The notes under the pieces were generated by a model, which worked only from the letters and a program-made list of their open reading frames with translations, was not told the origin of the DNA and did no database searches. The position numbers were made by a program, and so were the translations under genes. This document shows positions 7,054-14,289 of a DNA stretch of 42,526 bases, piece after piece. Origin of the DNA: an uncultured Pseudomonadota bacterium (GTDB lineage Bacteria; Pseudomonadota; Alphaproteobacteria; Rs-D84). The DNA lies in contig CADARU010000006.1 of assembly GCA_902790415.1 (NCBI GenBank), positions 5,521-48,046 on the forward strand, written 5' to 3'. Positions within the stretch are counted from its first letter, which is position 1. Every line of letters starts with the position of its first letter.

Positions 7054-8520
7054 ATGTCAGAAAGTCAAACATTATCAACAAACGAATTACAGGCCAGATT
7101 GCAAAAGGCCGAAAATATCCGCGCACGTGATGGTGTTGTTTGGAAAGATAAATTTGACAGAACACACACAATCCAAGATGCGCGCATGGTAACCGATGGA
7201 ACCGCGGTTAAATTGGCGGGACGCGTTACGGCATTGCGTTGGTTGGGTAAACTAATGTTCGGACGTATTTATGACATCAACGGGGAAATTCAGTTTTCTA
7301 TGTCCCGCGAAGAATTGGGCGAAGAAAATTATAAATTTATGAAGGCCAATGTTGACCTGGGGGACTTTATTGGCATTACCGGCGAAATATATCATACAAC
7401 GGCGGGTGAATTGACCGTTCGGGTATCTGCGTATGAAATTTTGGCCAAGGCCTTGCGTCCCTTGCCGGAAAAGTTCCACGGACTTACCGATATGGAAACG
7501 CGTTATCGTCAACGTTATTTGGATGTTATTTCAAATCCTGAATCACGTGCGGCATTGTTGGGGCGTTTCAAGATGACCCAGAATTTGCGTGATTATATGA
7601 ACAGAAATGGCTTTTTAGAAATAGAAACCCCGATTATGCAAAATATTGCATCCGGTGCGGCGGCGCGTCCGTTTGTTACACACCATAATGCACTTAATGC
7701 GGATTTTCAATTACGTATATCACCAGAATTATTTTTAAAGCAGGCCATTGGTGCCGGATTTGATAGGGTGTACGAGGTTGCCAAGGATTTCCGTAACGAA
7801 GGTATGGATGCAATGCATTTGCAAGAATTTACCATGATTGAATGGTATGCGGCATATTGGGATTACAAACGCAATATCGAATTTACTTGGAAAATGGTCC
7901 AAGAACTAATCCAAAAGGCGCGCGGCACATTACAGATTGAATATCAAGGCACCATGTTGGATTTTAGCAAATACGAAATGATAGATTATACCGAAACAAT
8001 GAACAGGTTGTTTGGGTGTGATATTTTAGACTTTGATGATGTGAACGTGTTGCGTCAAAAATTGGTTGACGAAGGCATGTTCCCAATGTCTGAATTAGAA
8101 GATTTAAAATCGTTGCCGGCATTGGTGGATTATGTTTACAAACGCAAAATCCGCAATCAAATTGTTCAACCAACGTTCTTGTATAATTATCCAACATATA
8201 TGGTACCGTTGGCGCGCCATAATAACGAAGACGATAGACGTTTGGACATGTATCAACTGTTGGTTGCGGGTGGCGAGTTATGCAAGGGCTATTCTGAATT
8301 GGTTAACCCAATTCAACAGTTGGCGGCCTTTGAAGAACAGGCAAAAAATATTGCCGATGGTGATGACGAGGCCTTTAATCCAGATAACGATTTTGTTCGT
8401 GCGATGGAACATGGTTTCCCGCCAATCTCTGGTGTTGGTATGGGCATCGACAGGTTGGCGATGATAGTATTTAATCAACCAACCGCGCGTGATGTTGTGT
8501 TGTTCCCAATAATGAAATAA
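7054..8520 (+). CDS. lysS: Lysyl-tRNA synthetase, class II
   Basis: LysS charges tRNA-Lys with lysine. I start at ATG 7054 (488 residues) with AAAAGG just upstream; an ATG at 6985 lies before the terminator hairpin and is rejected. The N-terminal OB-fold (about residues 45-130) binds the anticodon. Then comes the class II core: the RYRQRYLD motif 1 region, motif 2 FRNEG at residues 246-250 with HLQEFTMIEW, and motif 3 GMGIDRL near the C terminus. This is the bacterial/eukaryotic class II enzyme, not the class I LysRS found in many alphaproteobacteria. The candidate leader peptide and attenuator suggest control by lysyl-tRNA level. The following gene begins 13 bases after the stop. Confidence 0.97.
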   Translation: MSESQTLSTNELQARLQKAENIRARDGVVWKDKFDRTHTIQDARMVTDGTAVKLAGRVTALRWLGKLMFGRIYDINGEIQFSMSREELGEENYKFMKANVDLGDFIGITGEIYHTTAGELTVRVSAYEILAKALRPLPEKFHGLTDMETRYRQRYLDVISNPESRAALLGRFKMTQNLRDYMNRNGFLEIETPIMQNIASGAAARPFVTHHNALNADFQLRISPELFLKQAIGAGFDRVYEVAKDFRNEGMDAMHLQEFTMIEWYAAYWDYKRNIEFTWKMVQELIQKARGTLQIEYQGTMLDFSKYEMIDYTETMNRLFGCDILDFDDVNVLRQKLVDEGMFPMSELEDLKSLPALVDYVYKRKIRNQIVQPTFLYNYPTYMVPLARHNNEDDRRLDMYQLLVAGGELCKGYSELVNPIQQLAAFEEQAKNIADGDDEAFNPDNDFVRAMEHGFPPISGVGMGIDRLAMIVFNQPTARDVVLFPIMK

Positions 8521-8533
8521 TGGATGCGATAAT

Positions 8534-9946
8534 ATGCAAACAAGACAAGATGTAGATGTGAAAATCTTAACCGCTGACCGTGACAGACGTAATCTGGCAT
8601 ACATAGATGACGTTTTAAAGACCGGTCGTATAAATGAAAATACGGCAAATTATTTGCGGCGTTTGTATACCGATGGTATGTCGCGGTATCGTGATGTGTT
8701 TCATATATTGGGTAAATGTTTTGGTGCGCCCAAGGCGGCGGTTACCGAATATAACCCTGCAACCGACAGTGTTGTTGAAAAAAACATAAAAATCGCAGAT
8801 ATAAATCCCTTGTCTTGTTATTTGGTTAATCATCGTTTGGATGCGGACCCGATGCGGAACCAGTTTTTTACCATGGGAACCGGGCATCGTGTTGATTTGT
8901 CTGTTTCTTCGATTGTAACGGTCATTGTTGCCGCCCAAAAAGATGTTGCGCGCGCGGTTGATAAAATTACCGGGAAATATTATCGCTTTTTTGTCGAAGA
9001 CGTTGTTGAAACCGTTCAAGATATTATTACAAATGCCTATGATGAAAAATATGCCGCCAAGATAGTTAATAAAATTCAAAAAGTTTTTTCCGAAAAATAT
9101 ATAACCGAAGCGGCCGTAGAAGTATTGAACTTGATAGATAAAAACGACAAAGATTTATCGGTAAAATTGGTTCGTGCATTAGATAAAATTAAAAAACCGC
9201 ATGCGCATTTAAACGATGTGTGGCGTGTAAAGTGCCTGTTTGATTTAATTCCCCAGGCGCGCACGTTTATTGAACGTCTGTGTGATATGATGCCTGAACG
9301 CATATTGTCTGTGCGGGATAAATTTTATGATATTGACAATCCGCGTAATTATCGTGATTCCAAGGTGATTGTTAATATCGGCACATCGGACAGTGTTATT
9401 CCAATGGAAATTATATGCCAGGTTCGTACCTTTTTTGAATTTGAACGTAAGACACATGATTATTATGCGCTGGTTCGTACGAAACCCGATTCTGAAAATC
9501 TGGAAACCGAAGCGCGTTTGTCTGAATTTATGGAAAATGGTGTGCAACAGTATAATTTAATGATTTGCAAATGTTTGGACGATTTGTTTGACAGGGTGGG
9601 ATGGAATATTTTATACAGTCAATCTGGCGATGTTTCGATACTGGAAGGTTTTCCACGTGAATGTAAATTGTACTATCCGCCAGATATATTGGAAACAATA
9701 TCAAACAAATTGATTGCGGCGGTTAAAAACGAGGTTTTTCATATACCGGATTCCACGTCAAAATTGGATAAAAAACAACAGATAGAAATCTTTCGTTTTA
9801 TGGCACGTTTTATTTTGGTTTCTGCGTTGCCGTACAACAAATCTGGATGGCGCGTCCCCGGTGATGGGGTGGCGGTGCGACTGTTTAACTTTGTTATGAA
9901 CGAAGTATATCGTTTTTATAACACTAAACGGCATTATTTGGGATAA
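8534..9946 (+). CDS. Unknown protein with possible degenerate RelA/SpoT-like domain
   Basis: This 470-residue protein has no signal peptide or membrane helix. Residues about 228-311 resemble the RelA/SpoT nucleotidyltransferase fold: DVWRVK (228-233) for the metal-binding D-x-x-G-x-R strand, NYRDSKVIVNI for the GYR-SLH strand, and CQVRT (295-299) with FEFERKTHDYY (301-311) for the E-x-Q-I-R-T helix and following H-x-x-Y. Several usual catalytic positions differ (no Gly after the first Asp, Ile or Cys in place of the Glu before QVRT), so synthetase activity is doubtful. The flanks are helical and unrecognised. It sits 13 bases behind lysS and is probably co-transcribed, possibly under the lysS leader. 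The fold call is a reading of motifs and needs a profile search. Confidence 0.8.
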   Translation: MQTRQDVDVKILTADRDRRNLAYIDDVLKTGRINENTANYLRRLYTDGMSRYRDVFHILGKCFGAPKAAVTEYNPATDSVVEKNIKIADINPLSCYLVNHRLDADPMRNQFFTMGTGHRVDLSVSSIVTVIVAAQKDVARAVDKITGKYYRFFVEDVVETVQDIITNAYDEKYAAKIVNKIQKVFSEKYITEAAVEVLNLIDKNDKDLSVKLVRALDKIKKPHAHLNDVWRVKCLFDLIPQARTFIERLCDMMPERILSVRDKFYDIDNPRNYRDSKVIVNIGTSDSVIPMEIICQVRTFFEFERKTHDYYALVRTKPDSENLETEARLSEFMENGVQQYNLMICKCLDDLFDRVGWNILYSQSGDVSILEGFPRECKLYYPPDILETISNKLIAAVKNEVFHIPDSTSKLDKKQQIEIFRFMARFILVSALPYNKSGWRVPGDGVAVRLFNFVMNEVYRFYNTKRHYLG

Positions 9947-10003
9947 ATATCCATTTGTTTTTATTTGCTTGCTTTAATTTCCCTAATATGACACAATTTT
10001 ATT

Positions 10004-10028
10004 AGATTCAATGGGTTTTGTTGAATCT
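10004..10028 (+). promoter_or_regulatory. Hairpin in the 5' UTR of the cold-shock gene
   Basis: A perfect 8-base inverted repeat, AGATTCAA (10004-10011) and TTGAATCT (10021-10028), with a 9-base loop, lies 27 bases before the start codon. The ribosome binding site AAAGGA follows it and is not part of the stem. A -35/-10 pair nearby is weak (TTGCTT at 9965-9970, TATGAC at 9987-9992). Confidence 0.5.
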
Positions 10029-10054
10029 TAACAAGCATAAAAAGGAAAGAAAGT

Positions 10055-10399
10055 ATGCGTCAAGGTAAAGTAAAATGGTATAACGGTAAAAAGTGTTTTG
10101 GTTTTATTGCACCGGATACACCAAATGCGGACGGAAACACCGATGATGTTTTTGTTCATTCCAGTTCTTTGAAAGATGCCGGATTGCGCTTCTTGAACGA
10201 AGGTGATATCGTTGAGTTTGAAGAAGAAGTAAGAAACGATAAATTATCTGTTACAACAATTAAATTGATTCAACGCGATGAAGAATCTGCAAAAAGATTC
10301 CAAGAACGTCGTGCCGAAAGACGGCGTGCAATCGAAGAAAGAAAACAACACGAAGAACGTAAAGAAAGACGCTCTGGTTTTGCTTTCTGGAAAAAATAA
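10055..10399 (+). CDS. Cold-shock domain protein with charged tail
   Basis: The first 70 residues are a cold-shock domain, a small beta-barrel that binds single-stranded RNA and DNA: GKVKWYNGKKCFGFI includes RNP1 (residues 13-20) and VFVHSS is RNP2 (from residue 32). The usual protein stops near residue 70; here a 40-residue tail of Arg, Glu and Lys (QERRAERRRAIEERK) is added, probably a charged helix that increases RNA binding or mediates contacts. The start has a good AAAGGAAAG ribosome binding site. A long 5' UTR with a hairpin precedes it and a terminator follows, so it forms a single-gene unit. Confidence 0.93.
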   Translation: MRQGKVKWYNGKKCFGFIAPDTPNADGNTDDVFVHSSSLKDAGLRFLNEGDIVEFEEEVRNDKLSVTTIKLIQRDEESAKRFQERRAERRRAIEERKQHEERKERRSGFAFWKK

Positions 10400-10406
10400 A
10401 GATTAG

Positions 10407-10429
10407 CCCCACGTCATGTGGGGTTTTTT
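10407..10429 (+). terminator. Terminator of the cold-shock gene
   Basis: CCCCAC/GTGGGG stem with a five-base loop followed by six T, 8 bases after the stop codon. Confidence 0.92.
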
Positions 10430-10488
10430 GTTTGCGTTTCGGTAATATTTTATGTAATATATTCCCATAGAAGACAAAGGAGTTTTAT

Positions 10489-11034
10489 ATGTGGACGGTT
10501 ATTGGTATTGTTGCGGTCATTGTTTTATATTTTATCGCGGTTTATAATGGCTTGATTGCCCGCCGGAACCAAGCGCGTGAGGCATGGGCAACAATCGATA
10601 CACAATTAAAGCGGCGTTATGATTTGATTCCAAATTTGGTGGAATCTGTCAAGGGTGCCGCCGCGCACGAGAAAGACACACTGAACGCGGTTATCGCGGC
10701 ACGAAATGCCGCAATGTCTGTGAACAGTGTTGCCGATAAATCGGTTGCAGAAAAGGGTTTAACCGGTGCATTAAATAAACTGTTTGCGTTGGGCGAAGCA
10801 TACCCGACATTACGTGCAAATGAAAACTTTTTGGAATTGCAACGCGAATTGACCGATACGGAAACGAAAATTCAATCTGCACGTCAATTCTATAATACGG
10901 TTGTTATGGGATTGAATACGCAAATAGAACAGTTTCCATCAAATATTGTTGCGCGTATGTTTGGTATAACGACCGAAAAATTGTTTGAAATGGATGATGC
11001 GGAACGTGTCGCCCCAAAGGTTTCTTTTAAATAA
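10489..11034 (+). CDS. lemA: LemA family membrane protein
   Basis: LemA proteins have one N-terminal membrane helix and a long helical bundle outside or in the periplasm; their role is unclear. Here residues 3-20 form the helix (VIGIVAVIVLYFIAVYNGL). The family signature RRNQAREAWATIDTQLKRRYDLIPNL follows, and the end has QFPSNIVARMFG. The 181-residue length is normal. AAAGGAG precedes the ATG. Many LemA genes lie next to TPM- or DUF2207-type genes; here it stands alone between two terminators. Confidence 0.93.
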   Translation: MWTVIGIVAVIVLYFIAVYNGLIARRNQAREAWATIDTQLKRRYDLIPNLVESVKGAAAHEKDTLNAVIAARNAAMSVNSVADKSVAEKGLTGALNKLFALGEAYPTLRANENFLELQRELTDTETKIQSARQFYNTVVMGLNTQIEQFPSNIVARMFGITTEKLFEMDDAERVAPKVSFK

Positions 11035-11060
11035 TACCTAGATTTATACGAATTTTTTAT

Positions 11061-11089
11061 CATCCACCCAGACAGGGTGGATGTTTTTT
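11061..11089 (+). terminator. Terminator of lemA
   Basis: Nine perfect pairs (CATCCACCC/GGGTGGATG), five-base loop, then six T. Confidence 0.95.
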
Positions 11090-11138
11090 ATAAAATGTTC
11101 CAGTGCAGAAATATATTATCTAAGTCCCTAAAAACAAC

Positions 11139-11166
11139 TTGACAATGTTAATTTTTGTGTTATATT
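11139..11166 (+). promoter_or_regulatory. Promoter of the 126-residue gene
   Basis: Consensus -35 TTGACA (11139-11144), 16-base spacer, -10 TATATT (11161-11166). It rules out the upstream in-frame ATG at 11139 as the start. The stretch TTGACAATGTTA recurs at 25056, before the tandem ACP gene. Confidence 0.7.
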
Positions 11167-11210
11167 TTTCGTGTCATATAGCAAAACTAATCCAAAAAAG
11201 GGGATATGAG

Positions 11211-11591
11211 ATGAGTTTAAAAGTAAGAATAAACAAAACAGCAGACGTAAAATTAGTCGGTGTTGTTAACGATGGCAGAATTTATAAATCAACCAAAGAC
11301 ACCAGTGCGTTTTTGTTAAAATCATGCTACGCAATCAATATGCGTCCACAAGAATTTAAACAAAACACTTTGCATGATACGTTGGTGTTGGTTCAAAATT
11401 TGTTTGATAACAAAGAAATCAATTATGCTGCATATATCGTTTTGTGTGCATGTGTTAATTCTGTAAGCAGGGAATCTAAAACGGTAAGTTTTAAACGTTC
11501 AAAAAATGTTGATGTTTGGAATTTTGCGGCACTGATAAACAGCGCAAAAGAACAAGTGCGTGTTAACACCAACGGCACATATTCAAAATAA
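11211..11591 (+). CDS. Hypothetical small soluble protein
   Basis: This 126-residue protein is not recognised. It has no signal peptide or membrane helix and a Lys-rich start (SLKVRINKTADVKL). The middle looks helical (TLVLVQNLFDNKEINYAAYIVLCACVN). The start at 11211 is chosen because GGGGATATGAG precedes it and because the only earlier ATG lies inside the promoter. Strong promoter, ribosome binding site and terminator together indicate a genuinely expressed single gene. Confidence 0.75.
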   Translation: MSLKVRINKTADVKLVGVVNDGRIYKSTKDTSAFLLKSCYAINMRPQEFKQNTLHDTLVLVQNLFDNKEINYAAYIVLCACVNSVSRESKTVSFKRSKNVDVWNFAALINSAKEQVRVNTNGTYSK

Positions 11592-11598
11592 AAAAAAC

Positions 11599-11625
11599 AA
11601 CCGCACGTTTGTGCGGTTGCTTTTT
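11599..11625 (+). terminator. Terminator between convergent genes
   Basis: AACCGCAC/GTGCGGTT stem of eight pairs with a GTTT loop, then GCTTTTT on the plus strand. An A-rich run before it means it can also act on the minus strand for the EF-hand gene. Confidence 0.9.
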
Positions 11626-11634
11626 AAAGAAAAC

Positions 11635-12075
11635 TTACATGTTTTCCGGATTTTGTTCCATGTGTTTTGGTTCTGGGCGCGGCATAGATTTCTTTGCTGC
11701 TTTGAATTCTTCCGCAGAAATACATCCATCACCACTTACATCGGCATTTTGCAACGCGGCCTGCATTTTTGGACATTTGATAGATTCCATATCCAGACAG
11801 CCGTTTACAAATACCGGGTGCATTTTTGGCATGTGTTTCATGTGATGTTTGCAAGGGCCACATGAAAATTTAGCCGCCGCAAATCCCAGGCAGAATACGA
11901 TAATCAAAACGACTAATTTTTTAAATTTACCACAGCGGTGGCATGGGCAATCATGACCACAGGCACATACATGTTCATTTTGCACAGGTGCGGCTTGTGC
12001 CCTGACAGTTTTTTTGGTAACCGGTTTCGCGGTTGTTTTTTTAGTTGTTTTTTTAGTTGTTTTTTTTGTTGGCAT
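11635..12075 (-). CDS. Membrane protein with Cys cluster and EF-hand
   Basis: This 146-residue protein has four parts. Residues 1-30 are a Lys/Thr repeat (TKKT units). Residues 37-48 carry five Cys and His (CACGHDCPCHRC), a likely metal site. Residues 54-70 are one membrane helix. Beyond it lie further Cys and a His/Met-rich stretch (KHHMKHMPKMH), then a canonical EF-hand loop with D112, S114, D116, C118, S120 and E123 followed by F124. If the N terminus is inside, the EF-hand and His/Met segment face the periplasm. Calcium sensing and copper or zinc binding are possible, but only the motifs are seen. AAGGAA precedes the ATG. The neighbouring RNase J has a similar Lys/Thr-rich tail. Confidence 0.8.
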   Translation of the reverse strand: MPTKKTTKKTTKKTTAKPVTKKTVRAQAAPVQNEHVCACGHDCPCHRCGKFKKLVVLIIVFCLGFAAAKFSCGPCKHHMKHMPKMHPVFVNGCLDMESIKCPKMQAALQNADVSGDGCISAEEFKAAKKSMPRPEPKHMEQNPENM

Positions 12076-12145
12076 GTTTTTCCTTCCTTTTGTTGTATGC
12101 TTATATTTTATTAAAAGAATTTTTTGTTGTCCAGAAAATTTTGTT

Positions 12146-12177
12146 AAAACAAACGGCCCCGGACAAAAATCCGGGGC
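12146..12177 (-). terminator. Terminator of rnj
   Basis: On the minus strand the seven-pair stem CCCCGGA/TCCGGGG with a six-base loop is followed by CCGTTTGTTTT. It lies 23 bases after the RNase J stop. Confidence 0.85.
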
Positions 12178-12199
12178 GTATTTAATTCATTTTGTGTTT

Positions 12200-14050
12200 T
12201 TATTTTTGAACAAAATGAACACTGTATTGTGGTTTTTTATCGGACCCCAAAGATGCGCGAACGACTTTGTTTGCGGCAACCTGTACCGCCTTGACCAAGT
12301 TATCTTGGGATTTGCGTTCGGCTTTGGACAATGCATCTATTGCCTTGGTAATTTCTATTTGAATTTGACGTTTCATAAATCCAGTTGTATCTGTTTCAAA
12401 TATACCGGCACTAGAAACCTCTGGTGTGCCTTTCAAGAAACCACGTTTATCAACAGGCAACGTTACAAATATCGCGCCGTTGGATGCGATTTTTTTACGA
12501 TTTTTGTAAACTTGGTCATTGGCACTGCGTTCGGTTTCGCCTTCCATAACGACAAATCCGGTTTCGATTGTTTCACAAACGTATGGTTCGGCACCATCGG
12601 ATAATGCAACCATTTCACCGTTGCGAACCAACATCATATGCTTTGCGCCACCGCGTTCCATTGCCATCTTTCCGTTTAACATTTCGTTAATGTAATCGCC
12701 ATGCATTGGAATAGAAACCTGGGGATGAACCATGTCATAGAAACGTTCAAATTCTGGACGGCCGGCGTGTCCACTGGCATGAATATTATCGGTGTCAAAG
12801 ATGGTGTGCGTTCTGATACCCATTTTGGCCAATTTATTATATATGAACGAAACATCTTGTTCACGTCCCGGAATAATAATCGCGCTGAAAATAACAGTGT
12901 CTGTCGGCAATAACTTTAATTCTTTGACCTGGCCACGACACAGGCGTGTTAACATTGCGAACTTTTCACCCTGGGATCCGGTCAGAAAGATTGCCTGCTT
13001 TTCGGCCGGTAAATCTTTGATTTCAGAATGTTGATAAACATCATCCTGGTTTAAATATCCCATTTCTATGCCCATTTCACGAAACTCTGGCAATCCAACA
13101 TAAGGTACAGGATTCGGATTGCTGCGTTCTTTGATGGCGGCAACGCGACCTGCGGCATGGGCGGCCTGGGCAAACATTTTTATGCGGGCCAAACTGCGTG
13201 AATATCCGGTAACAAATACGCGCCCCGGGGCATTTTTCATAACTTCGGTTAAGGCATCACGTACTTGCGCTTCGGTTACTTGGGGCGTTTGACGTGAAGA
13301 TGATGTGGAATCGCATGCGCATGCCAACAGTTTTGGATCAGAACCAATTTCACGCAAACGTGCATAATCGGTTGGGTCTTCTATTGGGTTATCATCGTTA
13401 AATGTCCAATCGCCCGTATGTAAAATTTTTCCTGCGCCAGTTTTTATAATCAGCATTTGCGCTTCGGGGATAGAGTGGCTAACATGAAATGTTTCAACAC
13501 TAAACGGTGCCAAATCCAATGTTGCCCCATGTGCATCGAATTCAATAATATCTTTTTTGGGGTCAAAGTCCAATTCGATGCCGGCAAATGTTTTGCGTAA
13601 AATTTCCGCCGGAAAACGGGTGCAATAAATAGGTTTTCTAAACTTTGGCCAAATGAATTTCAACGCACCAATGTGGTCTTCGTGTCCATGGGTTATAACG
13701 AAAGCAACGACATCTTTCTTGTGCTTTTCCAACCAACGTGTATCACAGTATTGCACATCGCCTGCGCCAATTTCTTCTTCCAAGAATCCCATACCGCAAT
13801 CAACGATTAAGTATTTGCCTTTGTATTTATACAGGTACATATTTTGGCCAACGTGTTCCAAACCACCCAACGCCATAAAGTACATTTTTTCATCGTTTGC
13901 ATCAGATTCGTGTGCCGGCATATCGTTTATTTTTGCCGGTTTATTTGCGGTCTTGTTTGTTGTTTTTTTTGTTTCTTTTTTGCTTTCCGAATTTTTTGAG
14001 GCGGCTTTTTTTGCCACTTCTTCTTCGGTGTGTTTATGTAATTTCACCAT
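12200..14050 (-). CDS. rnj: Ribonuclease J
   Basis: RNase J is a metallo-beta-lactamase/beta-CASP nuclease with 5' exo- and endonuclease activity in mRNA decay and rRNA maturation. The start at 14050 (616 residues) follows AAAAGGA; an ATG 54 bases upstream has no ribosome binding site. Residues 1-45 are a Lys/Thr/Asn-rich, probably disordered extension. The zinc motif HGHEDH is at residues 121-126, with VSHSIPE and HTGDW ligands behind it. The beta-CASP part includes SGHAGRPEF and the MHGDY motif; the C-terminal domain ends in SVHF. Its unusual N-terminal tail resembles that of the neighbouring EF-hand protein. The 5' UTR may be about 130 bases long if the TATAAT at 14186-14191 is the -10. 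Confidence 0.96.
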   Translation of the reverse strand: MVKLHKHTEEEVAKKAASKNSESKKETKKTTNKTANKPAKINDMPAHESDANDEKMYFMALGGLEHVGQNMYLYKYKGKYLIVDCGMGFLEEEIGAGDVQYCDTRWLEKHKKDVVAFVITHGHEDHIGALKFIWPKFRKPIYCTRFPAEILRKTFAGIELDFDPKKDIIEFDAHGATLDLAPFSVETFHVSHSIPEAQMLIIKTGAGKILHTGDWTFNDDNPIEDPTDYARLREIGSDPKLLACACDSTSSSRQTPQVTEAQVRDALTEVMKNAPGRVFVTGYSRSLARIKMFAQAAHAAGRVAAIKERSNPNPVPYVGLPEFREMGIEMGYLNQDDVYQHSEIKDLPAEKQAIFLTGSQGEKFAMLTRLCRGQVKELKLLPTDTVIFSAIIIPGREQDVSFIYNKLAKMGIRTHTIFDTDNIHASGHAGRPEFERFYDMVHPQVSIPMHGDYINEMLNGKMAMERGGAKHMMLVRNGEMVALSDGAEPYVCETIETGFVVMEGETERSANDQVYKNRKKIASNGAIFVTLPVDKRGFLKGTPEVSSAGIFETDTTGFMKRQIQIEITKAIDALSKAERKSQDNLVKAVQVAANKVVRASLGSDKKPQYSVHFVQK

Positions 14051-14234
14051 AAAAAATCCTTTTATTAGGTTTAACGATATCGCAACCACACAATTCATTG
14101 CCAATAAACCAATGTTTGTTTATTTGTAGTAAATCGGTGGTTACGGACTTAGTTTTTTTGTGTGGCTCCTACGCACCACAGGCAAATTATACGAAAATAA
14201 TACACTTATTTCCGTCAAAAACAAGAAAATAATA

Positions 14235-14264
14235 GTGGTCAGTACAATATCCTATACCGACCAC
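14235..14264 (-). terminator. Possible terminator of ackA
   Basis: GTGGTC and GACCAC form a six-pair stem with further imperfect pairing (GTA with TAC) inside a long loop. On the minus strand TATTATTTTCTTGTTTTT follows. It lies 26 bases after the ackA stop. The stem is interrupted, so the call is moderate. The rest of 14051-14289 is the 5' region of rnj. Confidence 0.5.
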
Positions 14265-14289
14265 CAGCACTAATCGCTAATACTATATC

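Noticed and set aside
12014..12604. Long plus-strand ORF opposite the EF-hand gene and rnj end
   Set aside because: Antisense of the Lys/Thr repeat and RNase J; crosses a terminator hairpin; no promoter.
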